Position numbers and translations under genes: made by a program | Part shown: in pieces, positions 34,629 to 42,986 of the stretch | How positions within the stretch are numbered: position 1 is the stretch's first letter | Layout: every line of letters starts with the position of its first letter | The notes under the pieces: generated by a model | Databases searched by the model: none | Seen by the model: the letters and a program-made list of their open reading frames with translations, nothing else | What the model was told of the DNA's origin: nothing | DNA from: Nitrososphaerota archaeon | GTDB taxonomy: Archaea; Thermoproteota; Nitrososphaeria; Nitrososphaerales; Nitrosopumilaceae | Direction of reading: 5' to 3' | Length of the DNA: 45,529 nt | NCBI GenBank assembly: GCA_016872055.1 | Contig: VHBH01000004.1 | Location: forward strand, 1 to 45,529

Positions 34629-36409
34629 TGCTTATAGTAAAACTGGCCCGAGTCTTTTTGTTGCTTGTCCAACCTGCTTCCTGACTTGTTTACTCGTGGC
34701 CGTAGGGTCTGCTCGTCCCGCCTAAATGTAATGTCTAAGGAATTGAGGAATCTATTCATTGCATCTGCTTTACTCATTGCCGTTGTGCCATGGCCAGATT
34801 TTCCGGACTCTCCCTCAAAGATTACCATAGTATCGGAAATCAAGTCCATTAGCTGAATGTCGTGGTCTATTATGATGGCTGATTTTGCAAAAGATCTTAC
34901 GAATCTCTGGATGAATTTGGCAATTGCAATTCTATCTTCTACATCCAAAAACGCCGATGGCTCATCTAGTGCGTAGACGTCTGCTTTTTTGAGAAGGCAT
35001 GTGGCAACTGCCACCTTTTGCAGTTCTCCGCCTGATAAATTCTTGATTGACTTGTTGTACAGTTTTTTTATCTTTAGTGGATCGACGATCTGCTCTTCTT
35101 CTATGCTTCCAAATATTGGGCCGCCGTTTGCCTTGTCAAGTACTGATAACACCTCGACATCATAGTCGTTTGGAATATACTGTGGCTTGTAAGATATTGT
35201 AATCACCTTGTCAACTGTTCCTTCATCTGGCTTTTCGACTCCCGCAATCATCTTCATCATGGTTGTCTTTCCAAGAGCATTTGCGCCCATTATTCCCATG
35301 ACTTCACCTCTCCTTACTTGGCCTGGCTCGACAGAGACAGAAAATGCAGGATAGTTTCGCTTTAGTGCTGGATATTTGATTAGAACTTCGCCCTTCTCAA
35401 AGTCTTCAGCAGACGTGGACACATCAAAGCTGAATTTCTTGTCACGAAACCTGACGTTTTCGTTTGGAAGATATCCGTCCAAAAATACATTGATTCCAAC
35501 TTTTGTTGATAATATCCCAGACACAATTCCGTATGCAGAAGGTTCGCCATACAAAATTTCAATATAATCGGACAAAAAGTCAAGCAGAGTCAAGTCATGT
35601 TCTACCACCATTACTGATTTTCCAATGTTTGCCAAGCTGTGTATTACGCGTGCGACTCCCCTTCTCTGAAATACGTCATTGTACGATGAAGGCTCGTCAA
35701 AAAAGTAAAAATCAGATTCCCTTGAGGCAACAGCTGCAACAGAAATTCTTTGCAGCTCTCCACCAGATAATTCCTTTACGTGATGCTCTAGTGAATTTTG
35801 CAGGCCAAGCTCCTTTACCAAATACCCTGTGACTCCCCTCTGATCATATTTGTCCAGTAACTCTTTTCCAGTCCCGTCAAAGACCTGGGAAATGTTATAG
35901 ACTTGTTGTGGTTTTATTGCCGCCCTTATCTCTTGGTTTTTTATTTTCTCAAAGTGCTCCTTTAGCTCAGTTCCTGCAAATCTCTTCAGTATTTGGTCCC
36001 ATTCAGGTGGGGAATCATAGTTGCCAAGGTTTGGCTTAAGATTGCCGGACAAAATGGAAACAACCGTGCTTTTTCCCATACCGTTTCTTCCCAATAATCC
36101 TACAACTTCACCTTTTTTTGGCGTAGGTAATTTGTATAGTCGAAATGAATTCTTCCCATACTGGTGAATCTTATCTGTCCCTAATTCTGTTGCCAGATTT
36201 ACTATTGTGATTGCCTCAAACGGGCATACTTTGACGCAGATTCCGCACCCATTACAAATGTCCTCGTCTATTTGCGCTTTTTTTATCTCCTCATTTAGTA
36301 TGATACAGTCAGCGCCTGACTTGTTGACAGGACAGTACTTGATGCACTCTAGGCCACACTTTTTTGGCTGGCATAATTCCTTGTCTAGTACCGCTACTCG
36401 ATGCGTCAT
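34625..36409 (-). CDS. ABCE1/Rli1 ribosome recycling ATPase
   Basis: This 594-residue protein carries two N-terminal 4Fe-4S clusters: CQPKKCGLECIKYCP and CNGCGICVKVCP. Two ABC domains follow, with Walker A GRNGMGKST and GANALGKTT, signatures LSGGELQRI and LSGGELQKV, and D-E-P-S Walker B boxes. It splits 70S ribosomes together with aPelota/aRF1 and acts in initiation. The C-terminal tail is basic and Gln-rich. It is followed by the Trm5-like gene. Confidence 0.97.
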   Translation of the reverse strand: MTHRVAVLDKELCQPKKCGLECIKYCPVNKSGADCIILNEEIKKAQIDEDICNGCGICVKVCPFEAITIVNLATELGTDKIHQYGKNSFRLYKLPTPKKGEVVGLLGRNGMGKSTVVSILSGNLKPNLGNYDSPPEWDQILKRFAGTELKEHFEKIKNQEIRAAIKPQQVYNISQVFDGTGKELLDKYDQRGVTGYLVKELGLQNSLEHHVKELSGGELQRISVAAVASRESDFYFFDEPSSYNDVFQRRGVARVIHSLANIGKSVMVVEHDLTLLDFLSDYIEILYGEPSAYGIVSGILSTKVGINVFLDGYLPNENVRFRDKKFSFDVSTSAEDFEKGEVLIKYPALKRNYPAFSVSVEPGQVRRGEVMGIMGANALGKTTMMKMIAGVEKPDEGTVDKVITISYKPQYIPNDYDVEVLSVLDKANGGPIFGSIEEEQIVDPLKIKKLYNKSIKNLSGGELQKVAVATCLLKKADVYALDEPSAFLDVEDRIAIAKFIQRFVRSFAKSAIIIDHDIQLMDLISDTMVIFEGESGKSGHGTTAMSKADAMNRFLNSLDITFRRDEQTLRPRVNKSGSRLDKQQKDSGQFYYKH

Positions 36410-36462
36410 GGTGTATTCTCTGATCTGGTCAATTTATACCTCATTCGGGACTAGTCGTAATC

Positions 36463-36468
36463 TTAATA
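36463..36468 (+). promoter_or_regulatory. TATA-like element of the 5S rRNA gene
   Basis: TTAATA, about 26-30 bp before the predicted 5S 5' end. Confidence 0.4.
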
Positions 36469-36493
36469 CAGAACAATCAGACCAAGACATTCA

Positions 36494-36610
36494 AGCCGGC
36501 CACAGCGTTAGGGCGCGACCCAGTCTCTTTCCGAACCTGGAAGTCAAACCTAATGTCGCCACTGTGTTACTAAGGTGCGAGAGCCCTTGGGAAGTAGTGG
36601 TGCTGGCATC
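36494..36610 (+). rRNA. rrf: 5S ribosomal RNA
   Basis: The segment folds with a terminal stem between GCCGGCCAC at 36495 and GTGCTGGC ending at 36607. It contains the conserved loop C sequence CCGAACCTGGAAGTCAAACC and the loop E arm GTGCGAGAGCCCTTGGGAA. It is followed by a TTTT tract at 36611-36614, probably the terminator. It is not next to 16S or 23S genes, as is common in Nitrososphaerota, where 5S stands alone. End positions are accurate to a few bases. Confidence 0.9.
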
Positions 36611-36651
36611 TTTTAATCAAATTCTTATACTGTGGATTTTTTACCATATCC

Positions 36652-36780
36652 ATGCCAACATGTTCAGTTTGCGGTGCACAACTAGAAAACGACATTAGGT
36701 TCATGAATCACATGATGGAAAAGCACAACTTTAGAAATCCGAATGGCGGAACCCCTGACAGAAACTCTAGGGGCTACTAA
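36652..36780 (+). CDS. 42-residue C2H2-type zinc-finger protein
   Basis: This short frame begins at the ATG at 36652 and encodes MPTCSVCGAQLENDIR, with a zinc-finger spacing C4-x2-C7-x12-H20-x4-H25, then a polar tail to residue 42. A TTCTTATAC element is centred about 26 bp before the ATG, so the mRNA would be leaderless. Its last 14 nt overlap the end of the convergent aminopeptidase gene. Conserved Cys/His spacing, promoter and start together make it a believable gene. Small single-finger proteins of unknown function are frequent in archaea. Confidence 0.65.
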   Translation: MPTCSVCGAQLENDIRFMNHMMEKHNFRNPNGGTPDRNSRGY

Positions 36781-38236
36781 GATAATCCAGCATTAGTCGC
36801 ACGCCAAATCCGGTTGCACCTTTTGGATTGTAAGATTTTTCCTTGGCACCCGTTTGCATCCACGCGGTTCCTGCAATGTCAAAATGTACCCAAGGCGTGT
36901 TACCTACGGCGTTTGCCAAAAACGCAGCTGCAGTAATTGTTCCGGCAACTCTGCCAGGACCCGTGTTTCTGATATCCGCATAGTCTGATTTTATCATGTC
37001 CATGTAATCATCATTGATTGGAAGCTGCCAGACCTGCTCTCCAGTGTTTTGAGACGATTTTGCAATCTTGTCTGCGATTTTTTTGTTGTTGCTGACTAGA
37101 CCTGCTACATTTGCGCCTAGTGCCACAATACATGCGCCTGTCAGCGTTGCAAAGTCGATTATCTCCTTTGGCTTGTAAGTTTTGATGCCATAGGATAGTG
37201 CATCAAATAGGATGAGGCGCCCCTCTGCATCCGTGTTTAGAATTTCTGCAGTTTTTCCATCGTATAGTCTTATGATATCGCCTGGTCTATACGATTCTCC
37301 GCTAAGCATGTTCTCAACTGATGGCACAATTCCGACCAGATTTACCGGAAGCTTTAGCTCCGATGCAGCCTTCATTATTCCAAGTACGGTGCATCCACCA
37401 CACTTATCAAATTTCATTTCGTCCATTTTGTCTGCAGGCTTTATCGAAATCCCACCGGTGTCAAACGTGACTGCCTTTCCTACCAGTATGGTCGGTTTGA
37501 CTTCTTTTTTGCCATTGTATTCTAATATGATGAGTTTTGGTTCGTTTTTGCTTCCTTGTCCTACTGCCGTAATTCCACCAAATCCCTTCTGCCTTAGTTC
37601 TGCCTTTGATAATACGGTGCACTTTAGCTTGTTCTTTGATGACAATGTTTTTGCCAAGCCTGCCAGTTGTGCAGGATTGCATTCGTTTGGAGGAAGATTT
37701 GCAATTTCTCTAGAGTATATGACACCTTCCGATGCAATATTTGCCTTTGATACTATTTGCGGTGCTTTAGCATCAGGCGATATTATTATGAGATTTGGAA
37801 CTTTTTTCTTTTCTTTTTTGTACTTTTCAAATGAATACAGAGCAAGCCTTGAGCCTTCCACTATTGCCTCAATTGTTACCTTGGGGTCGACTGGCAGTCC
37901 GCCCGGAACAACTATCGCATATTGATCTAGGCCTATCTCGCTAGCTTTTTTTGCAATCTTGCCGGACGTTAACCTCAAAGATTCATGAGTGATTTTGTGT
38001 CTGGGACCAAGGCCAGCAATTAGAATTCTCTGCGCCGGAATCATGTCATGTGTATGGATAATTGAGATTGCGCCCAGTTTTGCCTTGGTTTCCTTGATTG
38101 CATTTTTTGTTGAATCGACCAGTTTTTGATTCAGTTTTGGAAATCCTAGAGGCAAGTCTGAATTTTCTGCGACAAAATAGCAAAGTAATTTTATTTTTTT
38201 CTTGGCAGGATCAGTATTTTCTGCTTTTACAAACAC
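36767..38236 (-). CDS. pepA: Leucyl aminopeptidase (M17)
   Basis: The 489-residue peptidase has the M17 hallmark NTDAEGRL and the metal-binding segments GKAVTFDTGGISIKP and KFDKCGG. The N-terminal macro-like domain covers about 1-170. It removes N-terminal residues in peptide turnover using two metal ions. The frame starts at GTG (38236), with no in-frame ATG upstream; an out-of-frame ATG lies at about 38249. The promoter is not clear. Confidence 0.9.
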   Translation of the reverse strand: MFVKAENTDPAKKKIKLLCYFVAENSDLPLGFPKLNQKLVDSTKNAIKETKAKLGAISIIHTHDMIPAQRILIAGLGPRHKITHESLRLTSGKIAKKASEIGLDQYAIVVPGGLPVDPKVTIEAIVEGSRLALYSFEKYKKEKKKVPNLIIISPDAKAPQIVSKANIASEGVIYSREIANLPPNECNPAQLAGLAKTLSSKNKLKCTVLSKAELRQKGFGGITAVGQGSKNEPKLIILEYNGKKEVKPTILVGKAVTFDTGGISIKPADKMDEMKFDKCGGCTVLGIMKAASELKLPVNLVGIVPSVENMLSGESYRPGDIIRLYDGKTAEILNTDAEGRLILFDALSYGIKTYKPKEIIDFATLTGACIVALGANVAGLVSNNKKIADKIAKSSQNTGEQVWQLPINDDYMDMIKSDYADIRNTGPGRVAGTITAAAFLANAVGNTPWVHFDIAGTAWMQTGAKEKSYNPKGATGFGVRLMLDYLSSP

Positions 38237-38448
38237 AAGTTTGCATCGCCTTTTTTGTCTCTATTAACTTTTGGGCTTATTGATAAATAGTTGATTTGTA
38301 CCAAAAACTAGTCAAGTACAAAATACATATCATGCGAAAAGATCTTCTTTTCTTCAGCTGGTTTGTCTAACACAATTGTTCTGGACTAGAAGTACTGTAT
38401 GGAAAACTCTGGGTGAGTTGATAGATCTTTTGGTGAAATTAATGACCT

Positions 38449-38835
38449 TCATGTGGTGCCAATTGAAATTTTTTTACTGTTTGTGATGAGGCTAGCAGAG
38501 CGCACAAAGACAGCCTTGGCATTTTTGCATTCTATACTGCAAGAATTGATATTCACAGATTCTTTATTTCCTGTTCCCTTGGATAGTATTATGCAACAAA
38601 TCAGAGGAATCAGTGCAGCCCGTCCTCCGTACGCTGTTTTTCTATCTACAAACCAAAACATCTCCAGAGCACTAGAGTCAAGGATTTCTTTTCGTAATCT
38701 TTCTCCCAGCTCAGTATAGTGACCAACTAGCAATAATTTTCCTCTTGCAAAAAAGTTAACAGCCTTTGCGAATTTGGTGCAAAGATAGCACTGATTGTCG
38801 TAAATTACAAGCGGAGTTAATTTGTTCAGATCCAC
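38449..38835 (-). CDS. DCC/DUF393-type thiol-disulfide protein
   Basis: The protein has 128 residues with C16-x2-C19 in YDNQCYLCTKF close to the N-terminus, the D-x-x-C-x-x-C signature of the DUF393 (DCC) group. The later region RAALIPLICCIIL is hydrophobic. These proteins resemble thioredoxin-fold oxidoreductases of unknown substrate. It is divergent from the pentose phosphate operon, with about 110 bp between starts. The 212 bp between it and pepA hold no ORF I can support. Confidence 0.75.
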   Translation of the reverse strand: MDLNKLTPLVIYDNQCYLCTKFAKAVNFFARGKLLLVGHYTELGERLRKEILDSSALEMFWFVDRKTAYGGRAALIPLICCIILSKGTGNKESVNINSCSIECKNAKAVFVRSASLITNSKKISIGTT

Positions 38836-38883
38836 AATATCATACAGCCTGATCGAGATTAAAGCATTGAGCAGAAAATAGCT

Positions 38884-38892
38884 TTTTATTTA
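38884..38892 (+). promoter_or_regulatory. TATA box of the pentose phosphate operon
   Basis: TTTATTTAA is centred about 26 bp before the ATG at 38914 rather than before the main ATG at 38942. The mRNA would therefore start at or near a short leader ORF. Confidence 0.5.
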
Positions 38893-38913
38893 ATCTGGAA
38901 GCAGCCTCAAAAC

Positions 38914-38940
38914 ATGACTTTACCAGTTATGCTTGATTGA
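38914..38940 (+). CDS. Possible leader peptide ORF (8 codons)
   Basis: The ORF reads ATG-ACT-TTA-CCA-GTT-ATG-CTT-GAT-TGA (MTLPVMLD). It starts where the TATA box predicts transcription to begin and stops one base before the main ATG, so ribosomes finishing here could restart on the fusion gene. It is in another frame. With only eight codons this may be coincidence. Confidence 0.3.
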   Translation: MTLPVMLD

Positions 38941-38941
38941 A

Positions 38942-40609
38942 ATGGGCCTAAATTACTATACAATAAAAAAAAATGTTAGAAGAGCGCGCAAACTTGTAAT
39001 TCACGCCACATCGACTGCCGGTTCTGGACATCCTGGAGGCTCTTTTTCTATGGCAGAAATAATGGGATGTATATTTTTCAAATATCTGAGATATGATCCA
39101 AAAAACCCATCTTGGCAAGACCGTGACAAACTTGTTCTATCCAAGGGCCATGCTTCGCCCGGATTATTCTCAAACATGGCACTGGCTGGTTATTTTGATA
39201 TATCGGAATTAGACACACTACGAAAATTTGGAAGTAAGCTGCAAGGACATCCTGATCTCAAGTGCCCAGGAGTAGAGTTTTGTGGTGGCTCACTAGGAAT
39301 CGGCTTGTCGTTTTCAATTGGTGCAGCACTTGCTGCAAGAATTGACGGAAAACCAACACGAATCTTTACTGTAATGGGCGATGGAGAAACAGACGAAGGC
39401 CAAGTCTGGGAAGCGGCAATGACGGCAGCAAAATACAAAGTTGACAATCTAACTGCAATATTGGATAGAAATTTTATACAACAAGACTCGTACACGGAAA
39501 AAATCATGCCGCTAGATGAGGAACTTGCGGGCGATGACCTATCTGAAATGTGGAAGGATGCAAGCAGATGGAAGACTGGAGACAAGTGGCGGTCATTTGG
39601 ATGGAATGTGCTAGAAATCGACGGCCATAGAATAGAACAACTAGACCATGCAATCAACAAGGCAACTCAAACCAAGGGTGCACCATCCATAATAATTGCA
39701 AGAACCATCAAGGGAAAAGGAGTCGAGCACATGGAGGATAACCCTAAGTGGCACGGCCAGGCTCCAAAAAAGGAACTCGTCCCAATCATCGACATGGAAA
39801 TTGACTCCCAATCGATGATTGCACCATCTATCATAGCTGGTGACATGAATAATCTTGAAAACGAGGTAAAGCGGTGTGTGAATGGAAGGGCCGATTACAT
39901 TCACCTAGATGTGATGGATGGGTTGTTCGTTCCAAACAAGACATTTGATCATAACAAAATCAGAGAACTACGACCGTTAACGGTCATACCTTTTGATACG
40001 CATTTGATGATAAACGAACCAGTCAAATACGTCAAAGATTATGTTGATGCCGGCTCTGATATCATAACTGTTCACGCCGAAGTTTGCGATGCGTCAAGCT
40101 TTGGGCAAATACATGACACACTCTTGGCAAATCAAGTAGGTGTAGGCCTTGCAATAAACCCTGATACAGAAATACCAGAGTGGGCACTACCGTTCATACC
40201 AAAGCTGGACCAAATCATAGTAATGTCTGTGGTTCCTGGCAAATCTGGTCAAAAATACATCGAAGCAACACATGAAAAAATGCGGCGATTAAACCAAATT
40301 CTAGGTCAGCACGACTTTGATGGATACATCGAAGCCGACGGCGGCGTCACGCTGGATAATATTGGGACGTGTTTTGCAGATGGTGCGCGTGCATTTGTTG
40401 GGGGAAGCGCGATAATTGGACAACATGACGTTCGTGGAGTAATTCGAGAATTTAGAAACAAAATTGCCTACGCAAGGCGCAAAATGCTAATCCAAAAAAC
40501 GTTTGAGCTTGGAGGCAAAGAACTTGTCGAAAAATGGATAGATCTACATGTGATTGGAGAGAAAAAGAACCAACTTAACACCATATCGAGGGAGCTTGGC
40601 TACGCATGA
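38942..40609 (+). CDS. Fusion: transketolase N-terminal half + ribulose-phosphate 3-epimerase
   Basis: This 555-residue protein has two enzymes in one frame. Residues 1-288 are the TPP-binding half of transketolase (HATSTAGSGHPGG, SKGHASPGL, MGDGETDEGQ, DRNFIQQD). Residues 292-510 are a complete epimerase with metal ligands H321, D323 (YIHLDVMDG), H354 (FDTHLMI) and D466 (EADGG). A 45-residue charged tail follows (KTFELGGKELVEKWIDL). The internal Met at the junction (39815) is not preceded by a Shine-Dalgarno motif. Epimerase makes xylulose-5-P, the transketolase donor, so the fusion could channel it. I start at the ATG at 38942 over a TTG at 38933. ATGA overlap with the next gene. Confidence 0.92.
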   Translation: MGLNYYTIKKNVRRARKLVIHATSTAGSGHPGGSFSMAEIMGCIFFKYLRYDPKNPSWQDRDKLVLSKGHASPGLFSNMALAGYFDISELDTLRKFGSKLQGHPDLKCPGVEFCGGSLGIGLSFSIGAALAARIDGKPTRIFTVMGDGETDEGQVWEAAMTAAKYKVDNLTAILDRNFIQQDSYTEKIMPLDEELAGDDLSEMWKDASRWKTGDKWRSFGWNVLEIDGHRIEQLDHAINKATQTKGAPSIIIARTIKGKGVEHMEDNPKWHGQAPKKELVPIIDMEIDSQSMIAPSIIAGDMNNLENEVKRCVNGRADYIHLDVMDGLFVPNKTFDHNKIRELRPLTVIPFDTHLMINEPVKYVKDYVDAGSDIITVHAEVCDASSFGQIHDTLLANQVGVGLAINPDTEIPEWALPFIPKLDQIIVMSVVPGKSGQKYIEATHEKMRRLNQILGQHDFDGYIEADGGVTLDNIGTCFADGARAFVGGSAIIGQHDVRGVIREFRNKIAYARRKMLIQKTFELGGKELVEKWIDLHVIGEKKNQLNTISRELGYA

Positions 40610-41577
40610 TTGGCGATATGACTGATATGCGAACAGCATATGGCAAAGCCCTAGTGGAGATTGGAGAGCAAACCCAAGATGTCGTGGTTTTGGGCGCAGA
40701 CACTACCGACTCCCTAAAAACAGCAGATTTTGGCAAAAAATTCCCTAACCGGTTCTTTAATGTTGGAATAGCCGAAGCAAACCTAGTTTCAGTATCCGCT
40801 GGACTTGCACTTTCCGGAAAAATTCCGTTTGCAAGTACATATGCGATCTTTCTCCCAGGCAGGTGTGTCGACCAAATCCGAAACGCAATAGCGTATCCTT
40901 CTCCTGGAGACAAAAAAGGTCTAAACGTAAAACTGGTGGTATCACACGGCGGAATCTCCGTTGGTGCAGACGGTGGGTCACATCAACAAATTGAAGATTA
41001 TGCGATAATGCGTTCCATGCCAAACATGACAGTACTTGTTCCGGCAGATACGATAGCAGTGTCAAAGCTTACTTGGATAATTTCTCAAAGATATGGCCCG
41101 CACTATATGCGACTGACCAGATCTGCATCCCCAGTTGTGCACCAAGACTCGCAGGAATTTGAGGTAGGAAAGGGAATTGTAATGAGAGAAGGCTCCGATT
41201 GTACCATAGCTGCGTGCGGCCTTACAGTAAAGATGGCACTAGATGCAGCAGAATCTCTAAAGCAAGAAGGAGTCTCTTGCAAAGTAATTGACATGTTTTC
41301 AATAAAGCCAATTGATACTGAATTACTGGAAAAGTCTGCCAGGGAAACTGGATGCATTGTGACGAGTGAAGAGCACAATATAATGGGAGGATTTGGCTCG
41401 GCAGTATCTGAAATCATATCCGAGTTGTATCCAGTACCAATCAAAAGAATTGGTGTCAATGACAAGTTTGGTGAGTCTGCACGCGATGCGGAGATTCCAC
41501 AGCTTTTGGAAAAGCACGGCATAACATCAATTAATATAGCAAAAGCAGTCAAGGACTTATTGGGTAACAAAAAATGA
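40606..41577 (+). CDS. Transketolase, C-terminal half
   Basis: This 323-residue subunit completes transketolase. It has the pyrimidine-binding and C-terminal domains with MRTAYGKALVEIG, NVGIAEANLVSVSAGLAL, VVSHGGISVGADGGSHQ and HYMRLTRSASP. It would pair with the N-half encoded just upstream, forming the split transketolase known in archaea. Its ATG overlaps the stop of the fusion gene and its stop overlaps the transaldolase ATG, both as ATGA. Confidence 0.94.
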   Translation: MIGDMTDMRTAYGKALVEIGEQTQDVVVLGADTTDSLKTADFGKKFPNRFFNVGIAEANLVSVSAGLALSGKIPFASTYAIFLPGRCVDQIRNAIAYPSPGDKKGLNVKLVVSHGGISVGADGGSHQQIEDYAIMRSMPNMTVLVPADTIAVSKLTWIISQRYGPHYMRLTRSASPVVHQDSQEFEVGKGIVMREGSDCTIAACGLTVKMALDAAESLKQEGVSCKVIDMFSIKPIDTELLEKSARETGCIVTSEEHNIMGGFGSAVSEIISELYPVPIKRIGVNDKFGESARDAEIPQLLEKHGITSINIAKAVKDLLGNKK

Positions 41578-42227
41578 AAATCTTTCTTGATACTGCTAAT
41601 CTACAATCAATAAAACAATACAATGACATGGGACTGCTTGATGGAATTACTACCAATCCATCCTTGTTGGCAAAAGAAGGCGGAGATCCGCAAAAAGCAA
41701 TGGAAGAGATAACCAAAATAATCAAAGGCGACGTAAGCCTTGAAGTTGTTGCAACTGATTATGCAGGAATGATGGATGAAGGACACAAACTCAAAAAATA
41801 TGGCACAAATGTTGTCATAAAGGTTCCAATGACTTCAGACGGCCTCAAGGCATGCAAGAGCTTTTCTTCAGAAGGCATACCTGTCAATGTCACACTGGTA
41901 TTTTCACCAAACCAAGCAATTTTGGCTGCAAAGGCAGGCGCAAAATATGTCAGTCCATTTATTGGAAGGTTGGATGATGTTGGCCAAGACGGAATGGCAC
42001 TCATTGCAGAAATAAAACAAATTTTCTCAAATTACAATTTTAAGACACAAATTCTTGTAGCTAGCGTAAGGCACCCAATGCATGTAGTAGAGGCAGCAAA
42101 GATTGGTGCAGACGTTGTGACGTTACCACCAGACGTTCTGGGCAAAATGCTCAAGCACCCGTTGACTGATAACGGCCTCAAGGCATTTTTGGCAGACTGG
42201 GACAAATTGCAACAAAGCCAACAATAA
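41574..42227 (+). CDS. Transaldolase (TalC/FSA-type)
   Basis: The 217-residue small transaldolase has the Schiff-base Lys at K83 in NVVIKVPMT, with MKIFLDTANL at the start and GITTNPSLLAKEGG. It interconverts sedoheptulose-7-P/GAP and erythrose-4-P/F6P; some family members are fructose-6-phosphate aldolases. Its position after transketolase favours transaldolase. The operon lacks a ribose-5-P isomerase. Confidence 0.92.
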   Translation: MKIFLDTANLQSIKQYNDMGLLDGITTNPSLLAKEGGDPQKAMEEITKIIKGDVSLEVVATDYAGMMDEGHKLKKYGTNVVIKVPMTSDGLKACKSFSSEGIPVNVTLVFSPNQAILAAKAGAKYVSPFIGRLDDVGQDGMALIAEIKQIFSNYNFKTQILVASVRHPMHVVEAAKIGADVVTLPPDVLGKMLKHPLTDNGLKAFLADWDKLQQSQQ

Positions 42228-42267
42228 TCTTACAACTGCTTAAAAACCACTCAAACATTACCGTATC

Positions 42268-42519
42268 ATGGATGATGAGGCACGCAATATCCAAATCATG
42301 GAGATAGCTGAACTTTTGACCAAAGACAATATCTCAATTCACGAACAAGATCAGAAAAAACTGCAGAAATACTATGATTTTGCGCAAAAAGAATTTCATC
42401 TGACTGGTGATGATTCTGTACAGTTAGTAAATGAGACATTTTTGTATCTGACACTAAAGAACGCCAAAGATGTCGATCCGCTACAGGATGGCGACAAGTT
42501 TGGTGCTGGATTTAGCTAG
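42268..42519 (+). CDS. Small acidic hypothetical protein, 83 aa
   Basis: The protein is soluble, acidic and predicted helical (NIQIMEIAELLTKDN, QKKLQKYYDFAQKEF). No family is recognised. It lies 40 nt after the transaldolase stop and could be the last gene of the operon or have its own start. Its stop overlaps the ASCH gene stop in a shared CTAG. Confidence 0.65.
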   Translation: MDDEARNIQIMEIAELLTKDNISIHEQDQKKLQKYYDFAQKEFHLTGDDSVQLVNETFLYLTLKNAKDVDPLQDGDKFGAGFS

Positions 42520-42986
42520 TGGTGATTAATCCACCGAGTACGGTATTCCTCATCAAAGATCTCTGATGTAATTTCATCTTCCTTAGCAACTGAACTCTGT
42601 AATTCTATGTCAAAAAACCCAAGTTGCCCCCTTGCAGGAATTGAAATCTTGAATTCTTTGAAACTTTTTAGAAAGAAACCGAATGTTTTTTCTGTAAAAT
42701 AACCGTCTGCAGCAAAATGATGCTTTTTATCAGATGCAAATTCCTTTTTGGTCTGGTATCTTTTTGTATCATAAATAGTAGCCTTGCCGATTATTGCTCC
42801 TGTGACTAGAGAGTGACGTTCAATTCCTAGCCTTTTACAATCATCTAGGTTGATTTTGGATGGAGAATGAATAAGAAATTCTCCACGATAATTAGTATTC
42901 CAGTGTCGAAGCTCTATTGTTTTTTGACCCTTGATGATAAGCTCGGCAAATGGTTGTGATACGGAAAGGCACTTGAAGGTGCTCAA
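42516..42986 (-). CDS. ASCH-domain (PUA-like) protein
   Basis: This 156-residue protein starts LSVSQPFAELIIKGQKTIE, an ASCH opening, with HSPSKINLDD and VTGAIIGKATIYD following. ASCH domains bind RNA or nucleobases and some members are N4-acetylcytidine amidohydrolases; no such activity is claimed here. The frame begins with TTG directly after the TAA of the rhodanese-MBL gene (TAATTG), so translation by termination-reinitiation is likely. The C-terminal 40 residues are rich in Glu. Confidence 0.8.
   Translation of the reverse strand: MSTFKCLSVSQPFAELIIKGQKTIELRHWNTNYRGEFLIHSPSKINLDDCKRLGIERHSLVTGAIIGKATIYDTKRYQTKKEFASDKKHHFAADGYFTEKTFGFFLKSFKEFKISIPARGQLGFFDIELQSSVAKEDEITSEIFDEEYRTRWINHH

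Noticed and set aside
37212-37925. 237-codon plus-strand frame
   Set aside because: Antisense to the well-supported aminopeptidase; no motif of its own.
38336-38352. Hairpin GAAAAGA-TCT-TCTTTTC between pepA and the DCC-type gene
   Set aside because: Short A/T stem without a following T-run; not enough for a terminator or operator call.
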